A DNA stretch of 64,000 bases from PXAP01 sp964421595 (GTDB lineage Bacteria; Bacteroidota; Bacteroidia; Bacteroidales; PUMT01): assembly GCA_964421595.1 (NCBI GenBank), contig CAYQXY010000002.1:123424-187423 (forward strand). The letters are read 5' to 3'. Each line of letters opens with the position of its first letter. Position 1 is the first letter of the stretch. The notes under the pieces are model-generated. The model was given only the letters and a program-made list of their open reading frames with translations, was not told the DNA's origin and did not search any database. A program made the position numbers and the translations under genes. Of this stretch, positions 41,835-50,762 are shown one piece after another.

Positions 41835-41900
41835 GTACGTGGATGCCAGGGATGAATCATCCTTGCTTTATTCATTAATTTTTTGTGTGCTCTGGTTCGT
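41835..41900 (-). repeat. Dispersed intergenic repeat, copy 4
   Basis: On the minus strand it reads ACGAACCAGAGCACACAAAA then, after an A/T-rich spacer, GGATGATTCATCCCTGGC and ATCCACGTA. The whole layout agrees with copies 1 and 5. Confidence 0.6.
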
Positions 41901-41954
41901 TGGAGATTCTTCCTGATTAAAGACTAAAATTACAAAATAATGACCAGTTTTTCT

Positions 41955-41962
41955 TAATTTTG
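41955..41962 (+). promoter_or_regulatory. Bacteroidota -7 promoter box (TAATTTTG)
   Basis: Exact TAnnTTTG match, 46 bases before the aldehyde dehydrogenase start. Confidence 0.5.
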
Positions 41963-42008
41963 ATATAGTTGGCATTTTCAATGCATAATTCACGAAAAAT
42001 CAGCTTTT

Positions 42009-43385
42009 ATGGAAAACGCAAAGCTCAAATCAATATATCCGGCTACAGGAGAGCTGGTTGCAGAATATAATTATCATAATCAGGCTGATATTGACAGGAT
42101 AGTTTTACTTGCCGGCCAGGCCCAGTCAGATTGGAGCACAAGTAGTTTCGACATGCGTAAGGGATTAGTGATGAGGGTTGCAGAAATACTTAGAGAGAAG
42201 GCCGGTGAATATGGCAGAATAATAACCATGGAAATGGGTAAACCTCTCAAACAATCAGTGGCTGAAATTGAAAAATGTGCTGCAGTATGTGAATATTACG
42301 TTGAGAATGCTGAAAAATTTCTTTCCAGAGAATATGTTTCAGCTGGAGGAAGCGAGAGCTTTATTTCCTTCAGGCCTTTAGGTGTAATTCTGGCTATTAT
42401 GCCATGGAATTTTCCGTTCTGGCAGGTGTTTCGGTTTGCAGCACCTGCCCTGATGGCCGGGAACGGGATTTTGCTTAAACACGCATCGAATGTAACAGGG
42501 TCGGCTCTTGCCATTGAATCGCTTTTCCGGGAGGCCGGGATTGCGGCAAACACCTTCAGAACATTGAAAGTTAGCAGTAACCGGGTCGAGAGTTTAATTG
42601 AACATCCCGTCATAAAGGCGGTTACCATAACCGGCAGCGTCAATGCAGGAAAGGCCGTTGCTGCAAAAGCCGGCATGGAACTGAAGAAATCAGTTCTTGA
42701 ATTAGGAGGAAGCGATCCTTATATTATTCTTGAAGATGCTGATATGAAAAATGCTGTACCCACCTGTATTAACAGCCGGTTAATTAACAGTGGTCAAAGT
42801 TGTATTGCTGCCAAACGGTTTATTGTTATAAAATCAAGACTCACTGAGTTTGAAGAAAGTTTTGTTGCAGGAATGAAAGAAAAAAAGATGGGGGACCCGC
42901 TGGATGTAAAAAATGACTTAGGACCCCAGGCAAGTACTTCGCTAAGGGACGATCTTCACAGGCAAGTAAAAGAGAGCGTTCAAAAGGGGGCTGTTTGCTT
43001 GCTGGGAGGTGTAATACCCGAAGACAAAGGAGCCTGGTATCCTCCCACCGTGCTTACTAATGTCCGGCCGGGAATGCCGGCTTATAATGAAGAGATGTTC
43101 GGCCCCGTAGCAGCAATAATCAGGGCAGAAAATGAAGCTGATGCAATACGGATCGCAAATGATACTAAGTTTGGACTTGGTGCAGCAGTTTTTACAAGTG
43201 ATATGGAAAAGGGAAAATACATCGCCGAAAACCAGATCAGTGCAGGAAGCTGCTTTGTTAATGATCTTGTGCGGTCAGATCCCCGGCTTCCATTCGGAGG
43301 TCTTGAAAACAGCGGTTATGGAAGAGAACTTTCATATCTGGGAATAAGGGAGTTTGTAAATATAAAAACGGTTTACATAAAGTAA
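42009..43385 (+). CDS. NAD(P)-dependent aldehyde dehydrogenase (succinate-semialdehyde-type)
   Basis: Oxidises an aldehyde to its acid. Diagnostic blocks are PWNFPFWQVFRFAAPALMAGN (about 133-153), the NAD-site turn VTITGSVNAGKAVA (about 206-219), the base Glu in LELGGSDPYII (about 230-240) and the catalytic Cys in NSGQSCIAAKR (about 258-268). At 458 residues it is the short class that includes succinate-semialdehyde dehydrogenases of the GabD/YneI type. Preceded by a good promoter box; no partner aminotransferase is adjacent. Confidence 0.92.
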   Translation: MENAKLKSIYPATGELVAEYNYHNQADIDRIVLLAGQAQSDWSTSSFDMRKGLVMRVAEILREKAGEYGRIITMEMGKPLKQSVAEIEKCAAVCEYYVENAEKFLSREYVSAGGSESFISFRPLGVILAIMPWNFPFWQVFRFAAPALMAGNGILLKHASNVTGSALAIESLFREAGIAANTFRTLKVSSNRVESLIEHPVIKAVTITGSVNAGKAVAAKAGMELKKSVLELGGSDPYIILEDADMKNAVPTCINSRLINSGQSCIAAKRFIVIKSRLTEFEESFVAGMKEKKMGDPLDVKNDLGPQASTSLRDDLHRQVKESVQKGAVCLLGGVIPEDKGAWYPPTVLTNVRPGMPAYNEEMFGPVAAIIRAENEADAIRIANDTKFGLGAAVFTSDMEKGKYIAENQISAGSCFVNDLVRSDPRLPFGGLENSGYGRELSYLGIREFVNIKTVYIK

Positions 43386-43522
43386 GACCGAATGCTCTTA
43401 AATAAATACTGACCCAGATATCACATTGCAGAATATTCCAGGACTTCCGGAATGAATGGAATGATGGTGTTCAGATATTATCTGGCGGGAAAGGGTGTCT
43501 GAGCCTGAAGGTTGCAGGATAT

Positions 43523-43861
43523 TTAGTAGTAACATTCCTTGTACACAGATTTTTTCTTTTCCCACAACTGTATTTCTTCCATTTCTCCATATTCATTTTC
43601 ACGCCTGACTTTGATCGATTTCTTAATATTTAAAATCAGTCCATAGTCATCAAGAAAGTCTGCAATCTGAATATGAACTTCTTTGAAGGCATTATTTTCC
43701 TTATAGTCATATAGGAACCGGATATACTCACCTTCAAATTTTTTTGCAAATTTTTTAATGAAATCCAGTGTGGTAAAATCAGTATCAAGCTCAGGTATTA
43801 TCTCGCTTTTTACACGCCTGATATTTTGTTTGAGAAATAAAGTCAGTTGATTTATAGTCAT
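43523..43861 (-). CDS. Small hypothetical protein
   Basis: 112 residues, charged and mostly helical in appearance, without signal peptide or membrane segment: MTINQLTLFLKQNIRRVKSE, followed by EGEYIRFLYDYKEN and KKSIKVRRENEYGEMEEIQLW. It reads like a real cytoplasmic protein (balanced charge and ordinary composition). I do not recognise a family and neighbours offer no clue. Confidence 0.55.
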   Translation of the reverse strand: MTINQLTLFLKQNIRRVKSEIIPELDTDFTTLDFIKKFAKKFEGEYIRFLYDYKENNAFKEVHIQIADFLDDYGLILNIKKSIKVRRENEYGEMEEIQLWEKKKSVYKECYY

Positions 43862-44240
43862 GATTTCTACTTTTAATTAATACAACACGGTACTAATTAC
43901 CTGGTATTTCCTCAATTTTATGGATTCTAGAGTTCAAGAAAGATATAATCTTTTACTTCATTTTCCAAAGAATACCATAAAATAATAAATTAATTGTTTC
44001 TAATAAAGTTTCTGAGAAATAAAAACTTAAGGATTGTTGAGAACTTTAATTAGAATAAGGAAAACAATTACATCCGTATGATTATAGACACCAGAATTGA
44101 TCAAGGCATTTAACATTCTTAATCTGGATATTATATTCTCCTATGATGGGTATTGGGTAATAAAACACCAAATCCCATATCAACATATGAGTTTTGGGCA
44201 GTCGTATCTGACTGTTCGTAAAATTACATTCTGATTACAC
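43862..44240. other. AT-rich intergenic region without visible genes
   Basis: 379 bases. I see no clear ORF, hairpin or repeat copy. Confidence 0.45.
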
Positions 44241-44696
44241 CTAAAAGTCATCAGTTGTAAGGACAAGCATATTGCCAGGAAATTGTATATTTTCATCGTT
44301 TTCGGCAGTTATGAATATCCTTCTTGGCTTATCAGTGGTTACAGTCTCTAACGAAGCATTCAGATTTCTTGAGGTAATTACCCTTCCTAGATTCCTTACC
44401 TGACCCCGCTCAGTTTCCATCCAGGCCACATAAACGTTTCGTGGAGGATCAAGCCTGCTAACATCAGCCAGATTAGAAACTTTAAGTTCAACTACATAGT
44501 TTTTATTTTTGTCAGATTTAAGTGTTACCCTGCCTTCTGCAGCGGGAACAACCGTGGAAGTTGTGAATGATACTCTTTGCTGCTGAGCACATGAATTGAG
44601 TGATAGCATCAGGACAATGTTTAACATAGCTACCCCGGAAAATACAATCTTGTTCCGTGGAAATTTCGCATATAATCTATTTGTAATTGTCTTCAT
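44241..44696 (-). CDS. Lipoprotein of unknown function (anti-sigma-C-terminal-like beta sandwich)
   Basis: 151 residues; the signal ends with lipobox LNSC (Cys36) after a longer than usual N-terminus. The domain (about 40-150) reads VSFTTSTVVPAAEGRVTLKSDKNKNYVVEL, VSRLDPPRNVYVAWMETERGQVRNLGRV, and PRRIFITAENDENIQFPG. The order 'VPAA-G-V ... N-Y ... L-P-P-YV-W ... LG ... ITAE ... P' resembles the C-terminal sandwich of RskA-like anti-sigma factors, here as a free lipoprotein. Function unknown. Confidence 0.65.
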   Translation of the reverse strand: MKTITNRLYAKFPRNKIVFSGVAMLNIVLMLSLNSCAQQQRVSFTTSTVVPAAEGRVTLKSDKNKNYVVELKVSNLADVSRLDPPRNVYVAWMETERGQVRNLGRVITSRNLNASLETVTTDKPRRIFITAENDENIQFPGNMLVLTTDDF

Positions 44697-44945
44697 ATTG
44701 CAGGATATTAATGTTTAATATTATGATACGATACAAATCGTATTACTAAGATCGTCATTTTTAGCGGTGAAAGTGTTACATAATTTTTTCATAATCTTAT
44801 ATAATTTAATACTTTCAGTTAATAAATTGCTTACTGCCAAATATATAGAGGGGGGCAGTATTTTATTGCCGGGGAGGACGTAGATTGTACAGACTATAGG
44901 AAGCCAAAAACTATTTGTTCAAACCTTGTACAGATATGAGCATTA

Positions 44946-44984
44946 AAAAAACGCAACCAGCTATAATTTAACTGATTGCGTTTT
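44946..44984 (-). terminator. Terminator of the tRNA-Pro transcript
   Basis: Read on the minus strand, AAAACGCAATCAG and CTGGTTGCGTTTTTTT form a stem of about 12 bp with one wobble, followed by a T-run. It begins 8 bases after the tRNA 3' end. Confidence 0.8.
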
Positions 44985-44991
44985 ATTGTTG

Positions 44992-45065
44992 TCGGGGTGA
45001 GAAGACTCGAACTTCCGACCCCTTGCACCCCATGCAAGTGCGCTAGCCAACTGCGCCACACCCCG
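44992..45065 (-). tRNA. tRNA-Pro(GGG)
   Basis: Minus strand, 74 bases. Acceptor stem CGGGGTG/CACCCCG, D-arm GCGC/GCGC, anticodon stem CTTGC/GCAAG with loop ATGGGGT (anticodon GGG), T-arm GGAAG-TTCGAGT-CTTCT, discriminator A. The CCA is not encoded. All stems are intact. Confidence 0.95.
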
Positions 45066-45470
45066 ATTTTTGTGTTTGCAAATTTAACAAACTAATGTTT
45101 ATCTGCAAACAATTACAGTGCTCAAACTATATTTATTATTGTTTGGACTTTTGCTGATACTTTGTATTTTTACATGATTTTCATGAAATTCAGAAGCTGC
45201 CGCATAAGTACATTATAGATCAACGGAACATCTCCCGGTTTTTCCCGGTAATCACTATAACGTATGGCATCTGTGCATATTAAGGTATAGATCCTGATCT
45301 CATGGTTATTAAAATAGTATAAAGGAACTTGATCGTGGGCTGCCCGTTTTGGCTGAATTAAGAAAATTCAACAGGTGTAAATTTTCTGCAGGAAAATATG
45401 GTACACAGGTTTATTGTAAATTTGAAACAATATTATTAAGGGAATAGCAATCAATTAATTTAAAGAAATA
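45066..45470. other. Divergent intergenic region between tRNA-Pro and trxB
   Basis: About 400 bases. A -7 box for trxB lies at 45417-45424; otherwise AT-rich with no convincing ORF. Confidence 0.5.
45417..45424 (+). promoter_or_regulatory. Bacteroidota -7 promoter box (TAAATTTG) for trxB
   Basis: Exact TAnnTTTG match, 46 bases before the trxB start. Confidence 0.55.
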
Positions 45471-46463
45471 ATGAGTTTGTTTAAAAAACTGGATGTATCC
45501 GATGAAAAAGCACCAATTAAAACAGAAGGTGAAACTGAAAGAATTAAGTGCCTTATAATCGGATCAGGCCCGGCAGGGTATACTGCTGCAATATATGCTT
45601 CAAGGGCAAATCTTAACCCGGTAATGTATGAAGGGCTTGAGCCTGGCGGACAGCTGACCACAACTACAGATGTTGAGAACTTCCCGGGTTACCCCGAAGG
45701 AGTTCAGGGTCCGGAAATGATGGAGGATCTGAAAAAGCAGGCTGCCCGGTTTGGTACTGATATAAGGTCAGGGATCGCCACTTCATCTGACCTTTCTTCC
45801 TACCCTTTCAGGATCACTATAGATAACTCGAAAATTCTGGAAGCAAATGCACTGATTATTGCCACCGGCGCTACTGCAAAGTATATGGGACTTGAATCTG
45901 AGAAAAAATATATGGGTTCGGGTGTGTCTGCATGTGCTACCTGTGACGGTTTTTTCTACAGGAACCAGGATGTTGCCGTTGTTGGGGGAGGTGATACTGC
46001 TGCCGAAGAGGCTCTGTACCTTTCCGGGATTTGCAGAAAAGTTTACCTGATAATAAGGAAAGACTATATGCGTGCATCAAAAGTTATGCAGGAAAGAGTT
46101 ATGAACAAAGAAAACATCGAGGTTTTGTTTGAGCACGTTACAAAGGAGATAACAGGCCAGGATGGAGTTGTTACGGGTGCACTGCTGTTAAACAGCAAGG
46201 GAGAGGAGATTAAAATTGAAGTAACAGGTTTCTTTATTGCTATTGGTCATGTTCCTAATTCTGAGATTTTTAAAGAATATCTGGATACCGATGAAGTCGG
46301 CTATATTAAAACCAAACCAGGAACAACCAAGACCAAAGTTGAAGGAGTTTTTGCCTGCGGAGACGTTATGGATCCTCACTACCGCCAGGCAGTAACTGCA
46401 GCCGGTACCGGCTGCATGGCGGCTATGGATTCGGAAAGATTCCTTGGTACAAGAAAGTTTTAA
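45471..46463 (+). CDS. trxB: Thioredoxin-disulfide reductase
   Basis: Flavoenzyme that passes NADPH electrons to thioredoxin. FAD loop LIIGSGPAGYTAA at about residues 28-40, the redox-active CATC at 155-158, the NADPH loop VVGGGDTAAEEA at about 169-180, and the second FAD block VEGVFACGDVMD (about 289-300). The protein carries a 25-residue N-terminal extension before the first beta strand compared with E. coli TrxB. Length 330. It stands as a single gene between tRNA-Pro and a bidirectional terminator. Confidence 0.95.
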   Translation: MSLFKKLDVSDEKAPIKTEGETERIKCLIIGSGPAGYTAAIYASRANLNPVMYEGLEPGGQLTTTTDVENFPGYPEGVQGPEMMEDLKKQAARFGTDIRSGIATSSDLSSYPFRITIDNSKILEANALIIATGATAKYMGLESEKKYMGSGVSACATCDGFFYRNQDVAVVGGGDTAAEEALYLSGICRKVYLIIRKDYMRASKVMQERVMNKENIEVLFEHVTKEITGQDGVVTGALLLNSKGEEIKIEVTGFFIAIGHVPNSEIFKEYLDTDEVGYIKTKPGTTKTKVEGVFACGDVMDPHYRQAVTAAGTGCMAAMDSERFLGTRKF

Positions 46464-46708
46464 TTTTACAAGATCAGGGCTCAGGAGTACTGACTCACTT
46501 GTTTCAAATGAACCCACATGAGCCACGATTCTATAAACCATGAAGGTTTATGAGGGCAGCATTTTGGAAGTAATTCTCTTGCCTTAACTGGCCATTATCC
46601 GCAACAAGATCTACCCGTTATGCAGCATGCATAATGGTACATGGGCCATTAAACTGCTTAATGAAGCATATTCATAATCCGTTGTGTCATAATGTCGACA
46701 AGTGAACC

Positions 46709-46728
46709 GCCTCCTTCCAGAAGGAGGC
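46709..46728. repeat. Perfect short hairpin between trxB and the PLP enzyme gene
   Basis: GCCTCCTTC (46709-46717) pairs fully with GAAGGAGGC (46720-46728). There is no T-run. It resembles the GCC-rich hairpins near 11153 and 60350 and is followed by ATTACCACC, related on the other strand to GTGGTAATGT at 21342. Confidence 0.5.
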
Positions 46729-46792
46729 TGCCTGGATCATCGAAGGCACATTACCACCATTAAAGTGATGGTTTTTAAAATGAAATAAAATA

Positions 46793-46827
46793 AAAAAGTT
46801 CCGGACCTTTCGGCTCCGGAACTTTTT
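46793..46827. terminator. Bidirectional terminator
   Basis: AAAAAGTTCCGGA (46793-46805) and TCCGGAACTTTTT (46815-46827) form a 13-bp stem with a 9-base loop, A/T tracts on both sides. It separates trxB and the convergent PLP-enzyme gene. Confidence 0.9.
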
Positions 46828-46871
46828 GGCTTAACCCCATATTAATTAAAATATTTCAGGGTGGTTATTGA

Positions 46872-48116
46872 TCAGGTAGTTGTTGTAATCTTTTCACCGG
46901 CGTATTTGCCGGCTTGCAGTTTTTTGGCAACTTCAGCGAAAGCGTTAATAGTATATTCAACATCCTCGATGGTGTGAACTGCTGTCGGGATCAGGCGGAT
47001 AAGCAATACTCCCTTAGGTACTACGGGGTATCCTACAAGAGAACAGAAAATACCATAATTCTCTCTCAGATCAAGTGCGATATTGGTTCCTTCAGGCACA
47101 CTTCCTGATAAGAATACAGGAGTAACCGGCGATTCAGTATTGCCTATGTTAAAACCTTTGTCTTTTAATCCTTTTTGCAGGGCATTTACTACTTTCCACA
47201 GATCCTCCCGCAGGGTATGTTCTGTTTTAAGCAGTTCGAGCCTTTTTATAGCACCAATAACCATAGGCATTGGGAGTGATTTGGCAAAGATTTGCGAGCG
47301 CATGTTATAGCGCAGATAATTAATAACCATTTCACTTCCTGCGACAAAGCCTCCTATCCCTGCCATTGCCTTGGCAAAAGTCCCGAAATATACATCAATT
47401 TCATCCTGAACACCAAGATGTTCACCAACACCGGCACCTGTTTTTCCCATTGTCCCGAATCCATGTGCATCATCTACCAGAAGGCGGAACGGATATTTCT
47501 CTTTTAGCTTAACTATTTTATCCAGTTTTCCAAGATCGCCCGACATTCCGAATACACCTTCTGTAATTACCAGGATTCCGCCATTCTGACTTTTTGCAAG
47601 CTTAACTGCTCTTTGAAGTTGTTTCTCAAAGTTTTCCATGTTGTTGTGAGGAAAAACATAGCGTTTCCCGAAATGTAGCCTCAATCCGTCCAGTATACAG
47701 GCATGCGATTCAGAGTCATAAACAATTACATCATTTCGTCCAACCAGAGAATCAATGATCGATACCATTCCCTGGTACCCGTAATTCAACAGATAGGCAT
47801 CTTCCTTTCCCTGAAAGTCAGCAAGTTGTCTTTCGAGCAACTCATGTTTGCTGGTCTGGCCCGACATCATTCTTGCACCCATTGGATATGCCATCCCGTA
47901 TTCGCCAGCAGCATCGGCATCGGCTTTTCTCACTTCAGGGTGGTTAGCCAGTCCGAGATAGTTATTCAGGCTCCATACCAGAACCTCTTTCCCCCTGAAT
48001 TTCATTCTTGTACCGATATCCCCTTCGAGTTTCGGGAATGTAAAATATCCATGGGCTTCTTTCATATACTGACCTATCGGCCCCATGTTCAGCTTTATTT
48101 TATCAAATATATCCAC
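46872..48116 (-). CDS. PLP-dependent alpha-oxoamine synthase family enzyme (KBL/AONS/SPT-like)
   Basis: Condenses an amino acid with an acyl-CoA, or is a close relative. The class II aminotransferase fold is evident: WSLNNYLGLANHPEV (about 49-63), YPMGARMMSGQT (about 77-88), YDSESHACILDG (about 135-146), LLVDDAHGFGTMGKTG (about 213-228) and the PLP-Lys in GTFAKAMAGIGGFVAGS (about 247-263). The sequence differs from typical bacterial serine palmitoyltransferases (SPT normally has TFSKSLASIGG). Length 414 is slightly above the usual 390-400. Glycine C-acetyltransferase, serine palmitoyltransferase or a Bacteroidota-specific relative are all possible. Confidence 0.83.
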   Translation of the reverse strand: MDIFDKIKLNMGPIGQYMKEAHGYFTFPKLEGDIGTRMKFRGKEVLVWSLNNYLGLANHPEVRKADADAAGEYGMAYPMGARMMSGQTSKHELLERQLADFQGKEDAYLLNYGYQGMVSIIDSLVGRNDVIVYDSESHACILDGLRLHFGKRYVFPHNNMENFEKQLQRAVKLAKSQNGGILVITEGVFGMSGDLGKLDKIVKLKEKYPFRLLVDDAHGFGTMGKTGAGVGEHLGVQDEIDVYFGTFAKAMAGIGGFVAGSEMVINYLRYNMRSQIFAKSLPMPMVIGAIKRLELLKTEHTLREDLWKVVNALQKGLKDKGFNIGNTESPVTPVFLSGSVPEGTNIALDLRENYGIFCSLVGYPVVPKGVLLIRLIPTAVHTIEDVEYTINAFAEVAKKLQAGKYAGEKITTTT

Positions 48117-48333
48117 AATAGCTTGATTTAAGTGTTTTGTTTATTCTCCGTTTAAAAATGTAAATTGCAAAATAAAAGCTTTTTTTTTGCGTTTCAAGGA
48201 AAATCGCTAAAATAAGCTAATATACTTTGTTTAAAAAGTATTATTTTCGCAGATTCATTTTAATTATCATTAAGAATTCCAGGTTATTTAGAATTATTAA
48301 TATATTTTCCTCGGTTGCTTCGATTGAATAAAC

Positions 48334-48341
48334 TAATTTTG
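48334..48341 (+). promoter_or_regulatory. Bacteroidota -7 promoter box (TAATTTTG) for bamD cluster
   Basis: Exact TAnnTTTG match only 4 bases before the bamD ATG, with a GTTG 16 bases upstream. If used, transcription would begin at or next to the start codon. Confidence 0.45.
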
Positions 48342-48345
48342 CACC

Positions 48346-49188
48346 ATGTTTCTGAATAAAATATCATTAAGGTTATTTACCGTTTCATTGCTGGTATTGT
48401 TTTTTTCGTCATGCAGCCAGTATGAAAAACTGTTGAAAAGTGATGACTTTCAACTCAAGTATGATGTAGCCATGGAATACTACGAAAAGGAAGACTATGT
48501 TCGTTCAGCCACACTTATAGAACAAATCCTGCCCGTATACAGAGGTACCCAGAAAGCTGCCGAATTGAGCTTCACTCTTGCAAGCAGTTACTATCACAGG
48601 GGCGATTACATAATGGCCGCCCATTATTTTGATAATTTTGTAAGAGAATATCCCAATAGTAATCATGTAGAGGAGGCAACCTACATGAGAGCTTATTCCA
48701 ATTACCTGCTTTCACCACGGCCAAGTCTCGACCAGTCCACTACCAACAGGGCAATTGATCAGTTCAGGTTATTCATGACACGTTACCCGAACAGCGATAA
48801 GGTAGATGAGGCAAATGAGCTGATAAATGATATGAGGGCCAAACTTCTTGAGAAATCATTTCAGAGTGCCAGGTTGTATTATGACATGGGTGGTTACCGG
48901 GCTGCGATAATTGCATTGAAGAACAGCCTTGTTGATTTCCCTGAAACCAGGCATCGTGAAGAAATTATGTTTCTGGTACTAAAAGCCAGTTTTCTTCTTG
49001 CCGATAATTCCGTTCCAGACAGACAACTTGAACGATTTCAGTCCACTATAGACGAATACTATGCTTTTATAGAAGAATTTCCCGACAGCCAGTATACCAG
49101 AGAAGCCGAGCAATTTTTCAATACTGCACTCAGGGTGCTGGATAATTATCCCACAGACGAACTGAATGAATTAACCTTAGATTATTAA
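48346..49188 (+). CDS. bamD: Outer membrane assembly lipoprotein BamD
   Basis: Component of the BAM machine that inserts barrel proteins in the outer membrane. Lipobox FFSSC (Cys23) and then tetratricopeptide repeats: YDVAMEYYEKEDYVRSATLIEQI, AAELSFTLASSYYHRGDYIMAAHYF cut into its visible parts, FVREYPNSNHVEEATYM, and FMTRYPNSDKVDEANEL are the BamD-typical units. Length 280. It heads the conserved Bacteroidota run bamD, RpoZ-like, coaBC, DUF4835, and nearby recN. Confidence 0.92.
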   Translation: MFLNKISLRLFTVSLLVLFFSSCSQYEKLLKSDDFQLKYDVAMEYYEKEDYVRSATLIEQILPVYRGTQKAAELSFTLASSYYHRGDYIMAAHYFDNFVREYPNSNHVEEATYMRAYSNYLLSPRPSLDQSTTNRAIDQFRLFMTRYPNSDKVDEANELINDMRAKLLEKSFQSARLYYDMGGYRAAIIALKNSLVDFPETRHREEIMFLVLKASFLLADNSVPDRQLERFQSTIDEYYAFIEEFPDSQYTREAEQFFNTALRVLDNYPTDELNELTLDY

Positions 49189-49196
49189 GTATTATT

Positions 49197-49523
49197 ATGG
49201 ATTATAAAAAATCGAAAGCTCCTGTTACAACTGTTACCCGAGACCTGTCAGAACTTGACCAGGAGACCGGTAGTATATACGAGTCTATTGTGATCATTGC
49301 AAAAAGAGCTAACCAGATCAGTGTAGAGACAAAAGAGGAATTGAGCCGCAAGCTCGAAGAATTTGCCTATTATACCGATAATCTGGAAGAGGTATTTGAA
49401 AACCGGGAGCAGATTGAGATATCTAAATTTTACGAGCGGATGCCAAAACCTTCCCTGCTGGCACTTGAAGAGTTTCTTGAAGACGAAATATATTTCCGCA
49501 ATCCTACCAGGTTGGAAGGCTGA
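49197..49523 (+). CDS. RNA polymerase omega-like (RpoZ-like) protein
   Basis: 108 residues without signal peptide. ETGSIYESIVIIAKRANQIS is the part that resembles the omega subunit (N-terminal helices), followed by LSRKLEEFAYYTDNLEEVFENREQIEISKFYERMPKP, cut here into its visible parts, which is characteristic of the Bacteroidota version. Its place between bamD (8 bases upstream) and coaBC (15 bases downstream) is conserved in this phylum. Likely assists polymerase assembly. Confidence 0.85.
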   Translation: MDYKKSKAPVTTVTRDLSELDQETGSIYESIVIIAKRANQISVETKEELSRKLEEFAYYTDNLEEVFENREQIEISKFYERMPKPSLLALEEFLEDEIYFRNPTRLEG

Positions 49524-49538
49524 TAAATAAATCTGCAT

Positions 49539-50762
49539 ATGCAACTGGAGGGTAAAAAGATCATACTCGGCATCACTGGTAGCATAGCTGCATATAAATC
49601 GGCGGTACTTGTCAGGCTGCTTGTCAAGGAGGGAGCAACCGTCAAGGTTATAATGACTCCCCTGGCTAAAGAATTCATTACACCCGTAACACTGGCCACC
49701 CTTTCACGGAATACAGTATTAAGCGACTTCTTCTCATATGACAGCGGCGACTGGAACTCACATGTTGAACTTGGCATGTGGGCTGATCTTTTTCTGGTAG
49801 CCCCTGCAAGCGCAAATACCATGGCTAAAATGGCAAATGGTATATGTGACAATCTGCTCCTGACAAGTTATCTTTCTGCCCGGTGTCCCGTAATGATTGC
49901 ACCTGCAATGGATCTGGACATGTTCAGGCACCCCGCAACATTAAGGAATATGGAGATACTTCTTTCCCGCGGAAGTATCATTGTTGAACCTGCAAGCGGA
50001 GAGCTGGCCAGCGGATTGAGCGGTAAAGGCCGGATGGAAGAGCCTGAAAACATTCTTGATAAAATAGTATCTTTTTTTCAGACCAGGAGCCAGGATGTTA
50101 AAGACTACCTGCCTTTACAAGGGAAACAAATACTTGTTACTGCCGGACCGACACATGAGGCAATAGACCCTGTCAGGTATCTCGGCAACCAGTCCTCCGG
50201 CAAAATGGGATTTGCAATCGCTGCTGAACTGGTAAACAGGGGAGCTTCGGTAATCCTGGTATCAGGCCCTGTTTCACTTAACCTGGTGCATACACGGATC
50301 AACCTTATCAGGGTAACTTCAGCCGGAGAAATGTATAATGAATGTATAACATGGTTCCCCAAATGTGATGCATGCATCATGACTGCTGCAGTTGCCGATT
50401 ATACTCCTGTCATTTCCGAAAAACGTAAAATAAAACGTGCCGACGGAAATATTACAATTGAGATGCAACCGACCCGGGATATATTGAAAGAACTGGGGAA
50501 AATTAAAAAAAACGGACAGGTTCTTGGTGGCTTTGCACTGGAAACTGACAATGAAATAGTAAATGCAGAGAAGAAACTGCAAAACAAAAACCTTGATTTT
50601 ATCGTTTTAAACTCATTAAATGATGAAGGGGCAGGTTTTCACAGCGATACCAATAAAGTCAGTATCCTGAGCCCCGGTGGAATAAGCAGAGATTACTCTA
50701 TTAAGCCCAAACCAGAAGTTGCTGCAGATATTGTAAATCACCTTGCTGAACTGATGAAATGA
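49539..50762 (+). CDS. coaBC: Bifunctional phosphopantothenoylcysteine decarboxylase / phosphopantothenate-cysteine ligase
   Basis: Two consecutive steps of coenzyme A synthesis. N-terminal CoaC flavoprotein (about 1-180): GITGSIAAYKSAVL (about 9-22), SHVELGMWADLFLVAPASANT with the active-site His, and the APAMDLDMF variant of the PAMN-x-x-M motif. C-terminal CoaB (about 185-407): GPTHEAIDPVRYLGNQSSGKMG (about 205-226) cut to its visible blocks, AAVADYTP and FALETDNE. Length 407. It overlaps the DUF4835 gene by four bases (ATGA). Together with coaW at 7167 the window codes three CoA-pathway activities. Confidence 0.95.
   Translation: MQLEGKKIILGITGSIAAYKSAVLVRLLVKEGATVKVIMTPLAKEFITPVTLATLSRNTVLSDFFSYDSGDWNSHVELGMWADLFLVAPASANTMAKMANGICDNLLLTSYLSARCPVMIAPAMDLDMFRHPATLRNMEILLSRGSIIVEPASGELASGLSGKGRMEEPENILDKIVSFFQTRSQDVKDYLPLQGKQILVTAGPTHEAIDPVRYLGNQSSGKMGFAIAAELVNRGASVILVSGPVSLNLVHTRINLIRVTSAGEMYNECITWFPKCDACIMTAAVADYTPVISEKRKIKRADGNITIEMQPTRDILKELGKIKKNGQVLGGFALETDNEIVNAEKKLQNKNLDFIVLNSLNDEGAGFHSDTNKVSILSPGGISRDYSIKPKPEVAADIVNHLAELMK

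Larger units (their letters stand above)
41693..42008. other. Divergent intergenic region with two dispersed-repeat copies
   Basis: Between divergent ldhA and the aldehyde dehydrogenase gene. Two repeat copies (41764-41805 and 41835-41900) and a -7 box at 41955-41962 lie here. Confidence 0.6.
46464..46871. other. Intergenic region with hairpins
   Basis: Contains a perfect hairpin at 46709-46728 and a terminator at 46793-46827, both listed. No gene is visible. Confidence 0.5.

Noticed and set aside
47703..48131. 142-codon ORF antisense to the PLP enzyme
   Set aside because: Overlaps the conserved coding region and has no recognisable features.
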